In this document: positions 1 to 11,166 of the stretch, piece by piece
Position numbering within the stretch: position 1 is the stretch's first letter
Layout: the number at the start of each line of letters is the position of its first letter
Source: Cristatella mucedo
Taxonomy: Eukaryota > Bryozoa > Phylactolaemata > Cristatellidae
Length of the DNA stretch: 64,000 bases
Assembly (NCBI GenBank): GCA_009760855.2
Contig: WPIO01000029.1
Location: forward strand, 2,834,001 to 2,898,000
Reading direction: 5' to 3'
Position numbers and translations under genes: made by a program
The notes under the pieces: model-generated
Seen by the model: only the letters and a program-made list of their open reading frames with translations
What the model was told of the DNA's origin: nothing
Database searches by the model: none

Positions 1-640
1 ACAAATAGCAACTGAAAATGAAGGATATCCAAGAAATAACCATCCAGAAACAATGTTGTGTTCTATTAACATCTCAGAATTTGTTCCTAGCGAAAGCATT
101 ATTTTTTCATAAATTTTATTTGCTGACTAACTATCCATAGTTAACATTGATTTTGGTTGTGCCTCTTTTCTTTCTCTTTCTTCATTATCAAACATTTTCA
201 TATGAATACAATATAAAATATAAAATATATATATTTTTTCATATATATATATTTTTTCATATATCAAATGATACTTTAAAATGAACTCTAATAAATTGCC
301 ATGAACTTCTAACTCAATCAAGTAATTTATTTGTTTGATATCTAAGAAATTCTTTAAGTGATTCAAAGTCTGCATATCTTCTTTTTGTTTTATAAGAAAA
401 AGTTAAAGTATTTCCTCCACCAGTAACAACCGGTTATGTGAAACCAACTTTATCAAGTCTTCCTTGTTTTCCAACATATTTTCTACTTGATGAATCAAAG
501 TCGATATTCATTAACCTTCTAGATTCAAAAGGAAAAGAATTTCTTTGTCTTGATTGAGACGACATTTGCTATATAAGGTAAAAATATCTTTGCTAAAATA
601 AAATAATTATTAAGAGAAACTATAAATTTATTAAACAAAT
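1..640 (-). pseudogene. AT-rich segment with an interrupted ORF
   Basis: This segment is much more AT-rich than what follows. On the minus strand an ATG at about 567 opens a frame of about 43 codons (start MSSQSRQRNSF). The same frame continues past a TAA near 440 with coding-like, Lys/Arg/Phe-rich sequence, then meets TGA codons, while a second frame is open from 375 to 127. This looks like a decayed gene or element rather than a live one. Near 220-260 the unit atatatatattttttcat is repeated. I do not recognise the product. It could also be low-complexity AT-rich DNA with chance ORFs. Confidence 0.25.
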
Positions 641-764
641 TAACAAAAATGACGCTATCTTAGTGATGAAGGTTTTTTCACGATACGTTATCGGGTAATT
701 TTTGGCTACCGAAGGTGGAACCGAGGTTGAACAAAAATTAGCTGGTGCCGTATGGGGGGGGAAC

Positions 765-992
765 ATTCATCAGCGGGCGGTTAATGGCGTTCAACAGTAG
801 CCATAACGTAGACCAACGACACTCCAGCCTTCAGCTAAAATCAGCTCCAATGCCAATGCAAAATCCTGAATCACAATTTGCGTGCCTATCTCATGGGGCC
901 GGCTTTTTTACTGCCTCCGCCGTTGTAAAATCGCATAATCGCGAATAACGATAATCAACCACAATCCGGCAGGTTAAGTTGCCGCCGCTTCA
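765..992 (-). repeat. Partial 3' LTR of a minus-strand LTR element
   Basis: This stretch aligns in the same orientation with 3110-3362. Shared blocks include GGCGTTCAACAG/GGCATTCAACAG, the complements of TGATTTTA, and GGAGCCGGC-like and ATCGCATAATCG words. The upper boundary at 991-992 (CA on the plus strand, TG on the minus) is followed by a minus-strand purine-rich stretch (AAGGAAGATGCAG), as expected for a polypurine tract next to a 3' LTR. The lower part of the LTR is missing or replaced by unrelated DNA below about 765. Confidence 0.5.
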
Positions 993-2853
993 CTGCATCT
1001 TCCTTAAATGACTGCCGTTCTCAGTCTTAATAAATAAAAAAAAACAGCTACGGTAGGTTTCAACGTTAGGTTTCGCCACCTCGTCAAGCTCTAATACAAA
1101 TTGCTACTGAGGATTTTAGGGACGTCACCTTCGAAGCTGTGGCTGTGGCTGTCTAGGCCTCATCTTTCTAGCCAGCAGCTGCCTCACCAACGAGCTGAAC
1201 TTCAAAGCGTCTCCCCTCGGCTTTTCACTCCTTCAGGTCGGCAGCCCTTCACTAGGCTGGAGGTAGAAGAGTGCCTCTAGCCGTGGTGCTATCTTAAATA
1301 TACCTGAAATGATGTCACACTGGAATGAAATTACTACATACAACATAGAGATAATTCAGGGAGCATTCAACACAGGGAGAGGACCTCCCTGCACCATTGC
1401 ACGAGCAAACAGTGTCTTCGTCTTATCACGCTCAGTATTGAATTGCCTCAGCAATCCAGACTTGTCTGCCTTCAGTTCAGTAGGACAGTTTGTGTGGTAT
1501 GGTAGACAACGTCCTGTGTCCAAAGTCTCTTAGAAGTATAGTTACTGCGAATCGGAACAAGAAGTCCCGTGCATTTGTCGATTCAGCAAACGTAGCCACT
1601 CCACAAAGATTGACAGTTCACTTTATCAAAAATGACGACATCGCATTCACCAGGTTGCAGAGTCAACGGCATCATCGCAGGAGAAGTCACGCAGATATTA
1701 AGATACACGCGAAGAATTAAGACACACGAAGTTTCCTCGAGTCGGAAAGCATGCGAAAATTAGTCTCCATGAAAACGTAGAGCTAGCGACATAGACAAGT
1801 AGTCCTCTCCATCATCGTGCAGTAGTGGCATGCGACATATAGTATTGTCACTACACTGAACATTCCAAAAACACCATTCCTCGCCTGACAAGGCTTGGCT
1901 ACAGTCACCATACTTGTAGTGCCGACATCATCTGTAGTGGGCTCGAAGTCAGAGAAAGCAGTTTGCCCAGCGTTAGAGCAGCAGTCCAGGATCAAGCTCG
2001 AACGGTCGCAACCTCGAATTAAGTTACAACGGTCACAGGCTCCACAGTGGCTAAAACCGGCTCTGGAAGAACGACACTTTGCACCTCACATCTTCAGTCA
2101 ATGCTAAAGTACCATTCACCTACAAGTTATCGGCAGCTAATTCTATGCTCTCGAGTAAAATCATAATCTCCGCCTTCTCTCGATTTCCACAAATGAGCTT
2201 CAGCTTCGGCCTGCACCTGTGCTTCACTGGCCACCTTATCGCCCTTGACATCTCATAGGTTAACTTATACGTCGCTCAGCCGCCAGTATCGCCTCGAAAT
2301 ATCCATGGCGGGAGCATTTTCCTAAGTCATATAAGGTCCTATCAATAGTCTTCGCCAATTTGCTTAATTTTAGCCAAGCACGGCATCAAAATTTTCAGAA
2401 AGTAAGCAGGGGATTTTTCTGAATCCCGGCGTTCGGCATAGCAGTCAGCTATTTCATCGTTCAACGACTCAATGTAGCGTTCAGATCATAACGTAAACAC
2501 ACCAATAACGAACTCAATCTTTCAGGCTCAACGTTCACCAATAAAGTCACAAGCAATGAGGCTAGTGTAGTTTGAAATTCTCCAAGCGGCAGATATGCGG
2601 TATCACACAGAACGCCGAAGGGGGCTCAAAGACGCTTATTCACACGGACGCCGAAGCGGGCCAGTACGCGACTGCCCGCACGACTTCCTCGACCTGACTC
2701 TCCGGGCCTTTTCTACCCGTTACTTATATACCAATGCCATAAATCGCAACAGCCCATAATCCAACGACAGTGTCATAATCTCAAAATGACCACAGCCAAC
2801 GCAAGACAACTGCTAAGGGTTTTCAGCAATTATTCCATACTTCTGGCACCAAA
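993..2853 (-). mobile_element. Internal region of a degenerate LTR element
   Basis: The 1.86 kb between the two LTR-like repeats contains only short ORFs on both strands. I see no reverse transcriptase, protease or integrase motif. On the minus strand it begins (2853 downwards) with TTTGGTGCCAGAAG directly after an LTR-like TGTAACA end, the usual look of a primer binding site. The element is either non-autonomous or an old, internally deleted copy. Any gag remnant is too degraded to claim. Confidence 0.4.
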
Positions 2854-3362
2854 TGTTACAAACGCGTAGTACAGCTTCCACGTTCGGTCCGAGCTAGGCC
2901 GCAAACAAAGAGCTCGTAACGGTGGTAGTCTCAGCCGACGCTTGACGAATACTGGCGACGCCTGAACCTTGTAGCACGGTCAGTTACTTGTATGTGCTGC
3001 ACCAGTGCACGTAGGCACGCCGGAAGTAGCAGGAAAACGGCAGCGGCGAATAGCCATACTTTAGAACACCAAGTCCTTCTTCATAATGTGGACAAGTCTA
3101 TTTGCCCGCAGCGGACGGTTACAGGCATTCAACAGCTGCCATAACGTTCACCAACGGCACTTCGGCCTAGAGTTAAAATCAGCTCAAATGCCAATGTCGA
3201 ATCCTGAATCGCAACTTCCTCCTATCTCATGGAGCCGGCATTTATACGGCAGCAGTCGCAGATTATTGCACAATCGCATAATCGTGATTAATTAATATAA
3301 TAATTAATAATTAATATTATTATCAGCCATAATCCGGCTGTTTTAGCTGGGCCACCGTCTCA
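2854..3362 (-). repeat. 5' LTR of a minus-strand LTR element
   Basis: About 509 bp. Read on the minus strand it begins TG at 3362 and ends TAACA at 2854, immediately before the primer-binding-like TGGTGCCAGAAG (2840-2851). Its upper half is repeated at 765-992. The two copies differ at many positions and by an AT-rich insertion (about 3290-3325), so the insertion is old. Boundaries rest on the TG/CA ends and the PBS/PPT context only. Confidence 0.5.
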
Positions 3363-3704
3363 ATGCGGGAGCGAGAAGCACTTGCCAGTGAGGTCACTGC
3401 GGCAGTGCAGCACCAAAACTAAAGCAACCCCCTTCACGATTTCAAAATGTTAGCACGACGTCCGAGAGCACTGGAGCACCATCTCTCCTCGAGCCAAAAA
3501 GTACGCGAAGCAGAATTGCCTGCCGACTAGGCATCTCCGACTCCGGATTCCAGAGTCGTTTGAAGCGACTCCCAAAAAGTTGCAAAGCAGCTGCACGCTC
3601 CAAGCTCCGTAGTTTGGTGGGCAGGGTGGTAGGAGCGCAGACAGAATGCGCATGCAGCAAGCCGCTACTCTCATAGACTCGCTAATCTTCCTTGCTAATT
3701 CTTG
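3363..3704. other. Intergenic, nothing recognised
   Basis: Between the LTR element and the DNA transposon remnant. Overlapping short minus-strand ORFs near 3440-3670 have no recognisable domain, and I see no repeat with the rest of the window. Confidence 0.4.
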
Positions 3705-3706
3705 TA

Positions 3707-4219
3707 CCGTATTTTACCGTGTACAAGCTTCCCTTCACCGATGTATAAGCGCCCTCCCGAAGTTTTCGAAAGAATTCTTTGGAAACAGTTTTTGTATTCA
3801 ATAGCTGAATGAAGTGATTATTATCGAGGCTGGTGATAATCTCTTGTGTCACTATCACTATCCTCTGCATTAGGAATGGGGATGAGACCCTCTCTATCTT
3901 CCTCTTTCCCATCAAAGGCTTAAAATTTGATTGAAACTCCGTTATCAACATTGTCATCGTCACTCTCTTCACAGACTGCGTCATCTTCCGTGCAGTCAAT
4001 TGCATTTAAAATGCCATACTCCTTGAAACTTCTTGATAAATCAGCGTAGCGGACACATTTTGGGGACCAGCTAATATTTTTTTGGGTGGCATTCAAAGCA
4101 GGTACGTTGTTTCGCACAACGTTAAAGCAAAACGAAGTAGCGTCCCATGTAAAAGCCCCCCTCTCCACTATCCGACCCCAAATTTGAGAAAAAATGGGCT
4201 TATACGAGGTAAAATACGG
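3707..4219 (-). mobile_element. pogo/Tigger-like DNA transposon remnant
   Basis: The ends are inverted repeats: the left end reads CCGTATTTTACC then GTGTACAAGC, and the right end reads (complement) CCGTATTTTACC then TCGTATAAGC. Both are flanked by TA (3705-3706 and 4220-4221), the target duplication of Tc1/mariner-superfamily elements. On the minus strand (4130-3930) is a decayed peptide with a spacing like SFKEYGILNAID then TEDDAV then an acidic tail, resembling the C-terminal end of pogo/Tigger/jerky-type transposases. At 513 bp the element is an internally deleted, non-autonomous copy. The frame is broken. Confidence 0.6.
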
Positions 4220-4530
4220 TATTTTCTGCATTATTTATGGTTCACATGGAAGAGGTCTAGCGGGCCCTTGCTAACCTTGGACAGACCAAAGGAGTGCGTC
4301 TTGCGGTTTCGTTACCAGCTCTTCAACCTTTCTCCCTTGTAGTTTGAGTGTATGCCAGCTCCTCTGATGAGCCTGTGATGTGGCATGGACACAGGCCGGT
4401 AGCCGCTGGTGGACAGATGGTGGATTCACCACCAGGGTCGGCCACTGCACAGTTGTGGTCCTCGATGAATCATCGGAGTCAACCAGGGGACTGGAGGAAG
4501 GGAAGGAGACTCGAGTGTTATATTGCGTAT

Positions 4531-4615
4531 CACTTTGCAGCAAATGTAAAGCGCCTAGAAAGAGATTAAGTTCTCTGAGGGCGCTTTATCAAGTGCAATA
4601 TTATTATTATTATTA
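4531..4615 (+). repeat. L2-type LINE 3' tail with (ATT)n end
   Basis: This is the characteristic tail seen about twenty times here: GCAAATGTAAAGCGCC, then AGAAAGAGATTAAGTTCTCT, then GAGGGCGCTTTATC, then (ATT)n. A few hundred bases upstream (from about 4340) may be degraded 3' UTR of the same insertion. Confidence 0.7.
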
Positions 4616-4830
4616 GTGTGAGAAGGGGGCGAAGGCAGTCGTGCGTCTTGCTGTTCCGCGCCTTGTGCAATAAATCATTGGCGTTGTTCTGGGCCAGCGT
4701 TCTGTATGCCGAACCACATCCCTTAAACCTAACTCTTTTTCATTATCTGCCTCTGGCAAGTCCAAGGTTTTGCCTTCCTTTTTGGCTTCATAATCTCCTC
4801 ATTTTCCTATCAAGCATATTTGAGTTGCCT
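4616..4830. other. Unassigned spacer
   Basis: Between the LINE tail and the GA tract. An AATAAA-containing GC-rich stretch (near 4670) resembles an LTR or UTR, but no matching second copy was found. Confidence 0.3.
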
Positions 4831-4877
4831 AAAGAGAGAGAGAGAGGAAGAGAGAGAGAGAGAGAGAGAGAGAAGTT

Positions 4878-4940
<63 letters not shown>

Positions 4941-5010
4941 AGAGAAAGAGAGAGAGAGAGAGAAGTTAGAGAAAGAGAGAGAGAGAAGTTAGAGAAAGAG
5001 AGAGAGAGAG
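4831..5010. repeat. (GA)n microsatellite with AGTTAGAGAAAG interruptions
   Basis: About 180 bp of GA repeats, broken several times by the same short unit AAGTTAGAGAAAGAG, so the array has a higher-order period and probably grew by slippage that included the interruption. Confidence 0.95.
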
Positions 5011-5235
5011 TTTGTTCTCTTAAGGAACTGTCCAGATATCTTATTATTACTAATATAATAAAGTGGTAAGCCCAGCCGAGGTGGGGTGTCCGGGCTACTT
5101 TCGGGCGAGAACTCAATACAACGACCTCGATAGAGAAGGGCTCGTATTGTACCATCAGTCTCCTCCTATTTTTGATCTTGTCATAGATGAGGCATTCTCT
5201 CAGCATTGACAACACGAAGCTCCCGGATTTCTCGT

Positions 5236-5417
5236 AAGCCGCGCGATGGCACATTAGGTAAGGCGGTTGCTCTTCACGACCTCAGTCCCAATGTCGCTGG
5301 TTTGAATCCCGCGATGGGCGATCCTTTATTGTCGCTGCAAGCGGCGGCGATAGCCTTTAAGGCTCTTCTGTTTCTCTCGCAATAAAAAAGAGGCTGTTAA
5401 ATCAGCTAGTATTTTTT
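5236..5417 (+). repeat. tRNA-derived SINE, family 1, copy 1
   Basis: It has an A-box-like region (GATGGCACATTAGGTAAGGC), a B-box-like GGTTTGAATCC, a central hairpin (5320-5348), and the family end AGAGGCTGTTAAATCAGCTA followed by a T run. The hairpin arms carry paired changes relative to other copies. Confidence 0.85.
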
Positions 5418-6843
5418 AAATTATGTTTTTCTTCTTCAATCTCTTCCTGTTGAAGAGTTTGTTGCGTGCGATTCATTAATTTGAAAACTCGTCGGTCCAC
5501 AATGACGGGCGTAACTGGCAGGTTTTATCTGGAAATTAGCTTGCACCCGTGAAAAATCGCGGAAAACTCCGACTTTGCTTTTAGAAGGCGAGCCTAAATG
5601 TCCCCTGATCTAGTGACCCCCTGATCTAGCTGGTGAGCCCACCCGAATGACGGCCAAGCTTAAAGTTCTTGTAAATGAAACCAAATCTGCACCGGGGAGA
5701 AAATGGAAACATACTCCTAAACTACACTTTATAATTTTCTTATAAAAATAATATCAATCTAATTGTATTAAATTTATTTTTTAGCGCTGGGTACTGAATC
5801 AGCATTGAGTTGAATGTACGGAACGTGCAGACGTGCTGACCACCTTTTAATGTATGCTGACTTTATAGTAAGCCCCCCCGTGTATAGTCATTGGCAGGTT
5901 CTATTTATGGATGTCCATCGCTTACAAAAGGCATGCACAGCAAGGCATATTCAATTTCAACTACGAGAGTACACGTTGCCGCTACACAGGGTAATGAGTA
6001 AATTATCTCATTATCGCGTTACCGTCGTAGTAGTACTATAAATATCTCACAAAGGGCACATTATGAGCGTGACATAAGTGACAGTTACGACTCAATAATT
6101 AACAAACCTAACTTATTGTAGGGGTTGATTATGCTCACGCCGACAATTTCACGATGCAGTTCTGGCGACCGAGCAGCATGTGAACGTACTAGCCTTGAAA
6201 GTATAGATATCCGAAAGGCAGAGTTGCGTCGACGTATGAAGCAAAAGTGAGAATTATCCAACTTAAGTGTCATGGCTAACCGGCAGTCTGCTGAGAGTAA
6301 TGCTTAAACTGCTAAAACGCGGGATTTTGAGTGCGCTCATGACGGCCAAGGATTGAACCTACTGCAGCCAATCTAGATGTTAAGAGCGCTCTCTCTCCGC
6401 GGCTGCCTCGTTCCGCCGCTGCCGTCGGAATACCGGCATGCATCGGTGCCTACGAGTCGCTAGCCCTCGCTCCAAAGCACAGGTCGCCGCCTCAGGTATT
6501 CGTCAAGCGTCCGCTGGGACGACCACCTTTACGAGCGTTCTACCCAGACGCGGTAGGCGCTACACCAATTCATAGCATCTCGAGTCAACCTCCAGCGATA
6601 CCAAACCCCACCCCAACGCCCGGGCGACCAGTACGGTTCGTCGGAAACGGAAACCCGGCGTAAAAAATCTGCTTCATACTATGAGTTGTCACCAACTCAG
6701 GCTGGCGACACAGGCGAGCGTCTCTCCGACGCACGCTGAGTTGCACCTGACCTGCACGCAAAAAGCGTTATTAGGAATTGGTGGATGCTTGCTGTAGCCT
6801 AATGGTTTTGACGCCATTCACCACGACATCCACTGCCAGCTAT
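5418..6843. other. Intergenic, no gene recognised
   Basis: Only short unrelated ORFs on both strands. The 6360-6760 part is GC-richer. No domain, RNA gene or clear repeat copy was seen. Confidence 0.4.
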
Positions 6844-7017
6844 GAGCCGCGATGGCACACTAGGTAAGGCGGTTCCTTTTCACGACCTTGGTACCAAGGT
6901 CGTTGGTTCGAATCCAACAGTGGGCGATTCTTTAATGCTGCTGCAAGCTGTAGGGATAGCCGTAAAGGCTCTTCTGTCGCTATACAAAAGAGGCTGCTAA
7001 ATCAGCTAGCATTTTTT
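6844..7017 (+). repeat. tRNA-derived SINE, family 1, copy 2
   Basis: Full-length copy: A-box region GATGGCACACTAGGTAAGGC, B box GGTTCGAATCC, and the 3' end GAGGCTGCTAAATCAGCTAG plus T run. Its central hairpin carries several unpaired changes. Confidence 0.88.
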
Positions 7018-7217
7018 ATGAGCTAGCCATCATTGGCACCAGCGGTGCCAATGTGACCACTGAAGATACTGTTTTTTGCATTGGAATCCTGTTGTTCTTC
7101 TCGAAATTCTCAAATAAAAACGATGCTCCAGACGAGATCATTACACACTTTCAATCTGAGCGCAGTCATCGCACATGTGTCGAATATGCGACTTGCGATC
7201 CATCCATAGTGTTTTAA

Positions 7218-7292
7218 AATAATGATAATAATAATGCATTTGATATAGCACCCTCAGAGATCTCAGTCTCTTTCTTAGGCACGTTTACATTG
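7218..7292 (-). repeat. L2-type LINE 3' tail, minus strand
   Basis: Complement of the tail motif (AATAATAATGCATTTGATATAG, then CACCCTCAGAGA and TCTCTTTCTTAGGCAC). A short plus-strand LINE ORF-end fragment (CTCCCCCACCAAGCTACG) lies separately at about 7405-7465. Confidence 0.6.
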
Positions 7293-7624
7293 TCATCAGG
7301 GCCGCTGCCCCCAGCTATAAAAATCCCTGCTCCGCCACCAATTTCGCCCTAACTTGATTCAAAGGAACAGATCGACCGGAGGGGGGCGACTGAGCCGCCT
7401 AAGGCGTCAAAGTAACTCCCCCACCAAGCTACGAATCGTACCACCCGCTTTTCGGAATCCACATGATTTTGCGCTATATCTAAATCTAAATGATTTTTCG
7501 CTATAATTTTTCATTGATTGTAGTCCTAGTACCGCCTCTATGAAAATATTGCGGGTCTTGCCTCCTACATACAAGTTATGGCGATCTTACCATCTGAAAT
7601 GAAAATCTTGGCTCCCTCACTTTA

Positions 7625-7627
<3 letters not shown>

Positions 7628-7660
<33 letters not shown>
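7628..7660. repeat. (GT)n microsatellite
   Basis: Short uninterrupted GT array of about 16 units. Confidence 0.95.
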
Positions 7661-7663
<3 letters not shown>

Positions 7664-8753
7664 TCATGATCGCCCCGAGCGAAATAAAGCCTCTCTCATA
7701 CTATCTTATTACACTTGGGCTAGTGCTTCCCGAGAGACTCCCGGCAATTGAAAAATACCGGTGACGCTCGCCCCTGAGAGCACGGTTGGGTGAGTCGTTG
7801 GTGTGGCACCAATTCACGCATAACGTGGCAAAAATAAGAGCGCATATTCATGGAGTAGAACAGTCCATTCCAAACCACAGAAACACACGCGTGGACAGGA
7901 CCTGCCATAGCTCTTCAAAGCCAGAAGCACAACTAACCAATTATCACATATCATATCCGGTTCCTAAAGGTTGTAATTATAGTCATTAATTATCACTAGG
8001 GCCTTCGTAAACTGGCCGGTTAAGCATTATAACGTTTCCGTTGGTGTGTGCCCTTTAATTATAACAGTGAATTCGGAATATGTGCGTAGGAGTGAAATCA
8101 GAGTATTCGAATGATTCTGGGTTAGGTTGAGTCACAAATAAACGACCAAAGTCAGAGGAGCGGATGGTGCCTGGGAACGTTTGAGGAGTAAATGACTCGT
8201 AGCTAGGTACGATCGGGCTAGAGAGTAACTTGCCTGAAAATGTGCCAAAACACCGACACAAGACATCGAGAAGCAAATCACTTTTTCGCAGGCGAAAGTT
8301 CGTGCTAAGATAAATGAATCGTGAATCAGATAGGATAAATCAAAATAGACTTGAACAGATCCCAAGATTTTTATGATGTGCGATTCGAAAATCAGCATGA
8401 ACTCTGTTCTATTTACCTTACCCAGCCATAACAACCTTTGAGTCGTAGCCGGGCGTTTGGGTAGTGCTTCGGGCAAAGGGCGTGGTCGCCTAGTCTTACC
8501 GGTCGCTGTCTTTTAGATAAAAATGCAAGTGGGAATCTTTTTTCAAATTGGGCTTGCCTCGACCTACTATGTATGCGACGTGCTGGGCACATTCACCACT
8601 CGATACAGCGAGTCAGGAGGGAGAACTGTTAGAATACGCTAAGCTGTCTCAAACCAGTTAATGACCATCTGCGGACGCCCACCTAGATTCAACAAGATAC
8701 AGATTTTTGGATACATACTTTAAGCTCGATGTCATGAGCGACTCGTAACTTTG
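7661..8753. other. Intergenic, no gene recognised
   Basis: Short ORFs of 60-114 codons on both strands have no family resemblance and overlap one another. No splice-supported exon was found. Confidence 0.4.
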
Positions 8754-8930
8754 GTGAGCTGTAATGGCTCACTAGGTAAGGTGGTTGGTTTTCACGACCT
8801 TGGCCCCGATGTCGTGGGATCGAATCCTGTGGTGGGTGATCCTTTATCGCCACTGCAAGCAGTGGCGATAGCCGTCAAAGCTCTTCTGTCGCTATACAAA
8901 AGAGGCTGTTAAATCAGCTAGTATTTTTTT
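8754..8930 (+). repeat. tRNA-derived SINE, family 1, copy 3
   Basis: Full-length copy. The central hairpin at 8845-8870 is perfect: arm TATCGCCACTGC, loop AA, then the exact complementary arm. The B box reads GGATCGAATCC. It ends GAGGCTGTTAAATCAGCTAG plus T run. Confidence 0.9.
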
Positions 8931-8937
8931 AACTCGT

Positions 8938-9480
8938 GACACTGCTCGAAACTCGCAGGACTCGCTATAGGCGCCACCGAGCGGCGACGGCGCGGCAGGT
9001 CGGGCTGCGCGCGCGCCTCCGCGAATTGCCATCCTTGCGCATGCAGCTACCACCCGCTCCTCTCGGCCGCTGCCTGCGGGCGCCTGCGGGCGCCTTCGCC
9101 TGCTCAGTGGACCGCTTGGACTCCGCTGCACGCACGTCGCCGGTCTCCGCTCGCGCCCCTACCGCTCGCCCTTCCCTCTACCACTCCGCTGCACGTCGCC
9201 TCTCATGCCTCGCTCCTGGCTGTGCGTCGTCGGACTACCCGAGACTCCGCGGACTGCCTGTCTGCGCTGTCCGCCGCCTCCACACCCGCCGCAGTCCTTG
9301 CTTCTCTGCCACCGCTCTCTGCGCTCAGGCTCTGCTTCGCTAAGCTTCTCCTTATGGACTTCAATCCGATCGCCGCCGCCCCCCCCCCCCGCAGCTGGTG
9401 CTCCATCTTGCCGCGGCATCTACTTTTGGCGCTTCCACAAACCGCACTATCGCCAGCCGGCGTACAGCTGTGTATAATAC
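8938..9480. other. CpG-rich, GC-rich block
   Basis: Strong rise in GC and CpG, with open frames on both strands that reflect base composition rather than coding. It has the look of a CpG island or unmethylated promoter, but I cannot attach it to a gene. Confidence 0.4.
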
Positions 9481-9623
9481 GCTTGGTTCGATTACTCTCT
9501 GTGCGGAGTAGCTGGACGAGCGAAGGCATTTCTCTCGCTAAAACTGCTCTATTTTCAGAGGGCTTCGATATGCACAAGCTGAGAAGCCTCCTTCCGCCAG
9601 GATATTGCCTGTTCTGCGCGATG

Positions 9624-9791
<168 letters not shown>

Positions 9792-9793
9792 AA

Positions 9794-10140
9794 GAGAGGT
9801 GGAAAGAGGGAGGGAGAGAGGGAGGGAGAGAGGGAGGGAGAGAGGGAGGGAGAGAGGGAGGGAGAGAGGGAGGGAGAGAGGGAGGGAGATAGGGAGGGAG
9901 AGAGGGAGGGAGAGAAGGAGGGAGGGAAGGAGGGAGGGAGGGAGAGAGGGAGGGAGATAGGGAGGGAGAGAGAGGGAGAGGGGTAGAGAGAAAGAGAGCG
10001 GTAGACTAAGAGTTGAAGAGGGAGAGCCATTGCAGAGAGATGAGGAAGGAGAGACAGATTAGAAAGCGAGAGGGGGAATAGAGTGCATGAAGAAGAGAAG
10101 AGAGAGGGAGAGAGAGTGGGAGAGCGAGAGGGGGAGAGAG
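9794..10140. repeat. Purine-only GGGA/GA tract
   Basis: Follows the GT array: a tandem GAGAGGGAGG-type unit repeated over about 200 bp, decaying into mixed GA-rich sequence to about 10140. The polypurine strand could form triplex DNA. Confidence 0.9.
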
Positions 10141-10558
10141 TGTGTGCAAAGATAGTGCCACTTCCGAATGATCTCCGTGAGCTCCCACGAGTCTTTCGAC
10201 GATTGCCAAACGGCGTGTATGCAGTTCGCCTCCTTGAAGTGCTCGCCCCTCTTCTCCCAAGTCAGACCTCGAACGCAGCAAGTGTCCTAAACACTTAATT
10301 TATATCGACGAAACGTACCTGCGTCGTCCGCGCCCTATCGACTCAAGGCAGCAATTTGAGACCGCGGCCGCCTCGAAGCGGCGCTTATCCGACACAGCTA
10401 TTATCGTAATTGGCCATTTCAACGATTAGCCGCCTAATTGGTGCTTCCAAACAAAAGACCTCCGAGTGTAATAGCCATCATCGACCTCGGTCCGACTGGC
10501 GCACGAAGAAAGACCTGTGAAGCCATGGGAGATAATATCGCCAGCAAGATAAGCGTGC

Positions 10559-10560
<2 letters not shown>

Positions 10561-10622
<62 letters not shown>

Positions 10623-10646
10623 TTTCCTCTCTCTCTCTCTCTCTCT
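10561..10646. repeat. (CT)n microsatellite
   Basis: CT array of about 43 units with a few T insertions. Its strand composition is the inverse of the purine tract at 9794-10140. Confidence 0.95.
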
Positions 10647-11117
10647 GCGAGATTTGCGGTCGCACCTCTCCCCCCCCCACAGTCTCGCCCGCGAACGTGG
10701 GTCGGACGAGCGAAAGCCTTACGGCGAGCCCGCTCGAACTCTCTCCTCGGCGATTACTTTCGCAGAAACGGCGATTTAGCTTCGGGCTCGCAAAAAGTGG
10801 CTGCGTGATGCTGCGAGTGTGAGCGTGCGCGTTTCGCGCTCGCTCACGTGCGATCTAGGTGCGATCTACGAGCAGACCGCACTGCGTCGGCTCTCGAAGG
10901 TGCGCGCCGCACGAGCCGGGCGAGCGCCCGCGAGACGAAACGACGCGAGCTCGCGCCCCGCGCGCGCACGCGATTTATCCTCGAGTTGACCGTCGGCAAG
11001 GCTGAAAATAGGACGGAGGCGAGCTCTCGCGCGATGGCCGCGCCGCGCGTGCGGTCGTCTCTCGAGCTGCCGTCGCAGCTGGGCGACTGCAGGAGCGAAG
11101 GACCGCAGGCCGGGAGG

Positions 11118-11122
11118 GCGGC

Positions 11123-11166
<44 letters not shown>
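11118..11166. repeat. (GGC)n triplet tract
   Basis: About 16 GGC units with one T interruption. Confidence 0.95.

Noticed and set aside
4616-4700. LTR end shared with 19320-19440
   Set aside because: Both have AATAAA followed by G/T-rich words, but the sequences do not align beyond that.
4831-5010. CRISPR-like array from repeated AGTTAGAGAAAGAG
   Set aside because: No unique spacers. It is a microsatellite with a repeated interruption in animal DNA.
5236-5417. True tRNA gene at the SINE heads
   Set aside because: The A and B boxes are tRNA-like, but the acceptor stem does not close, and the same unit with the same non-tRNA 3' part recurs nine times.
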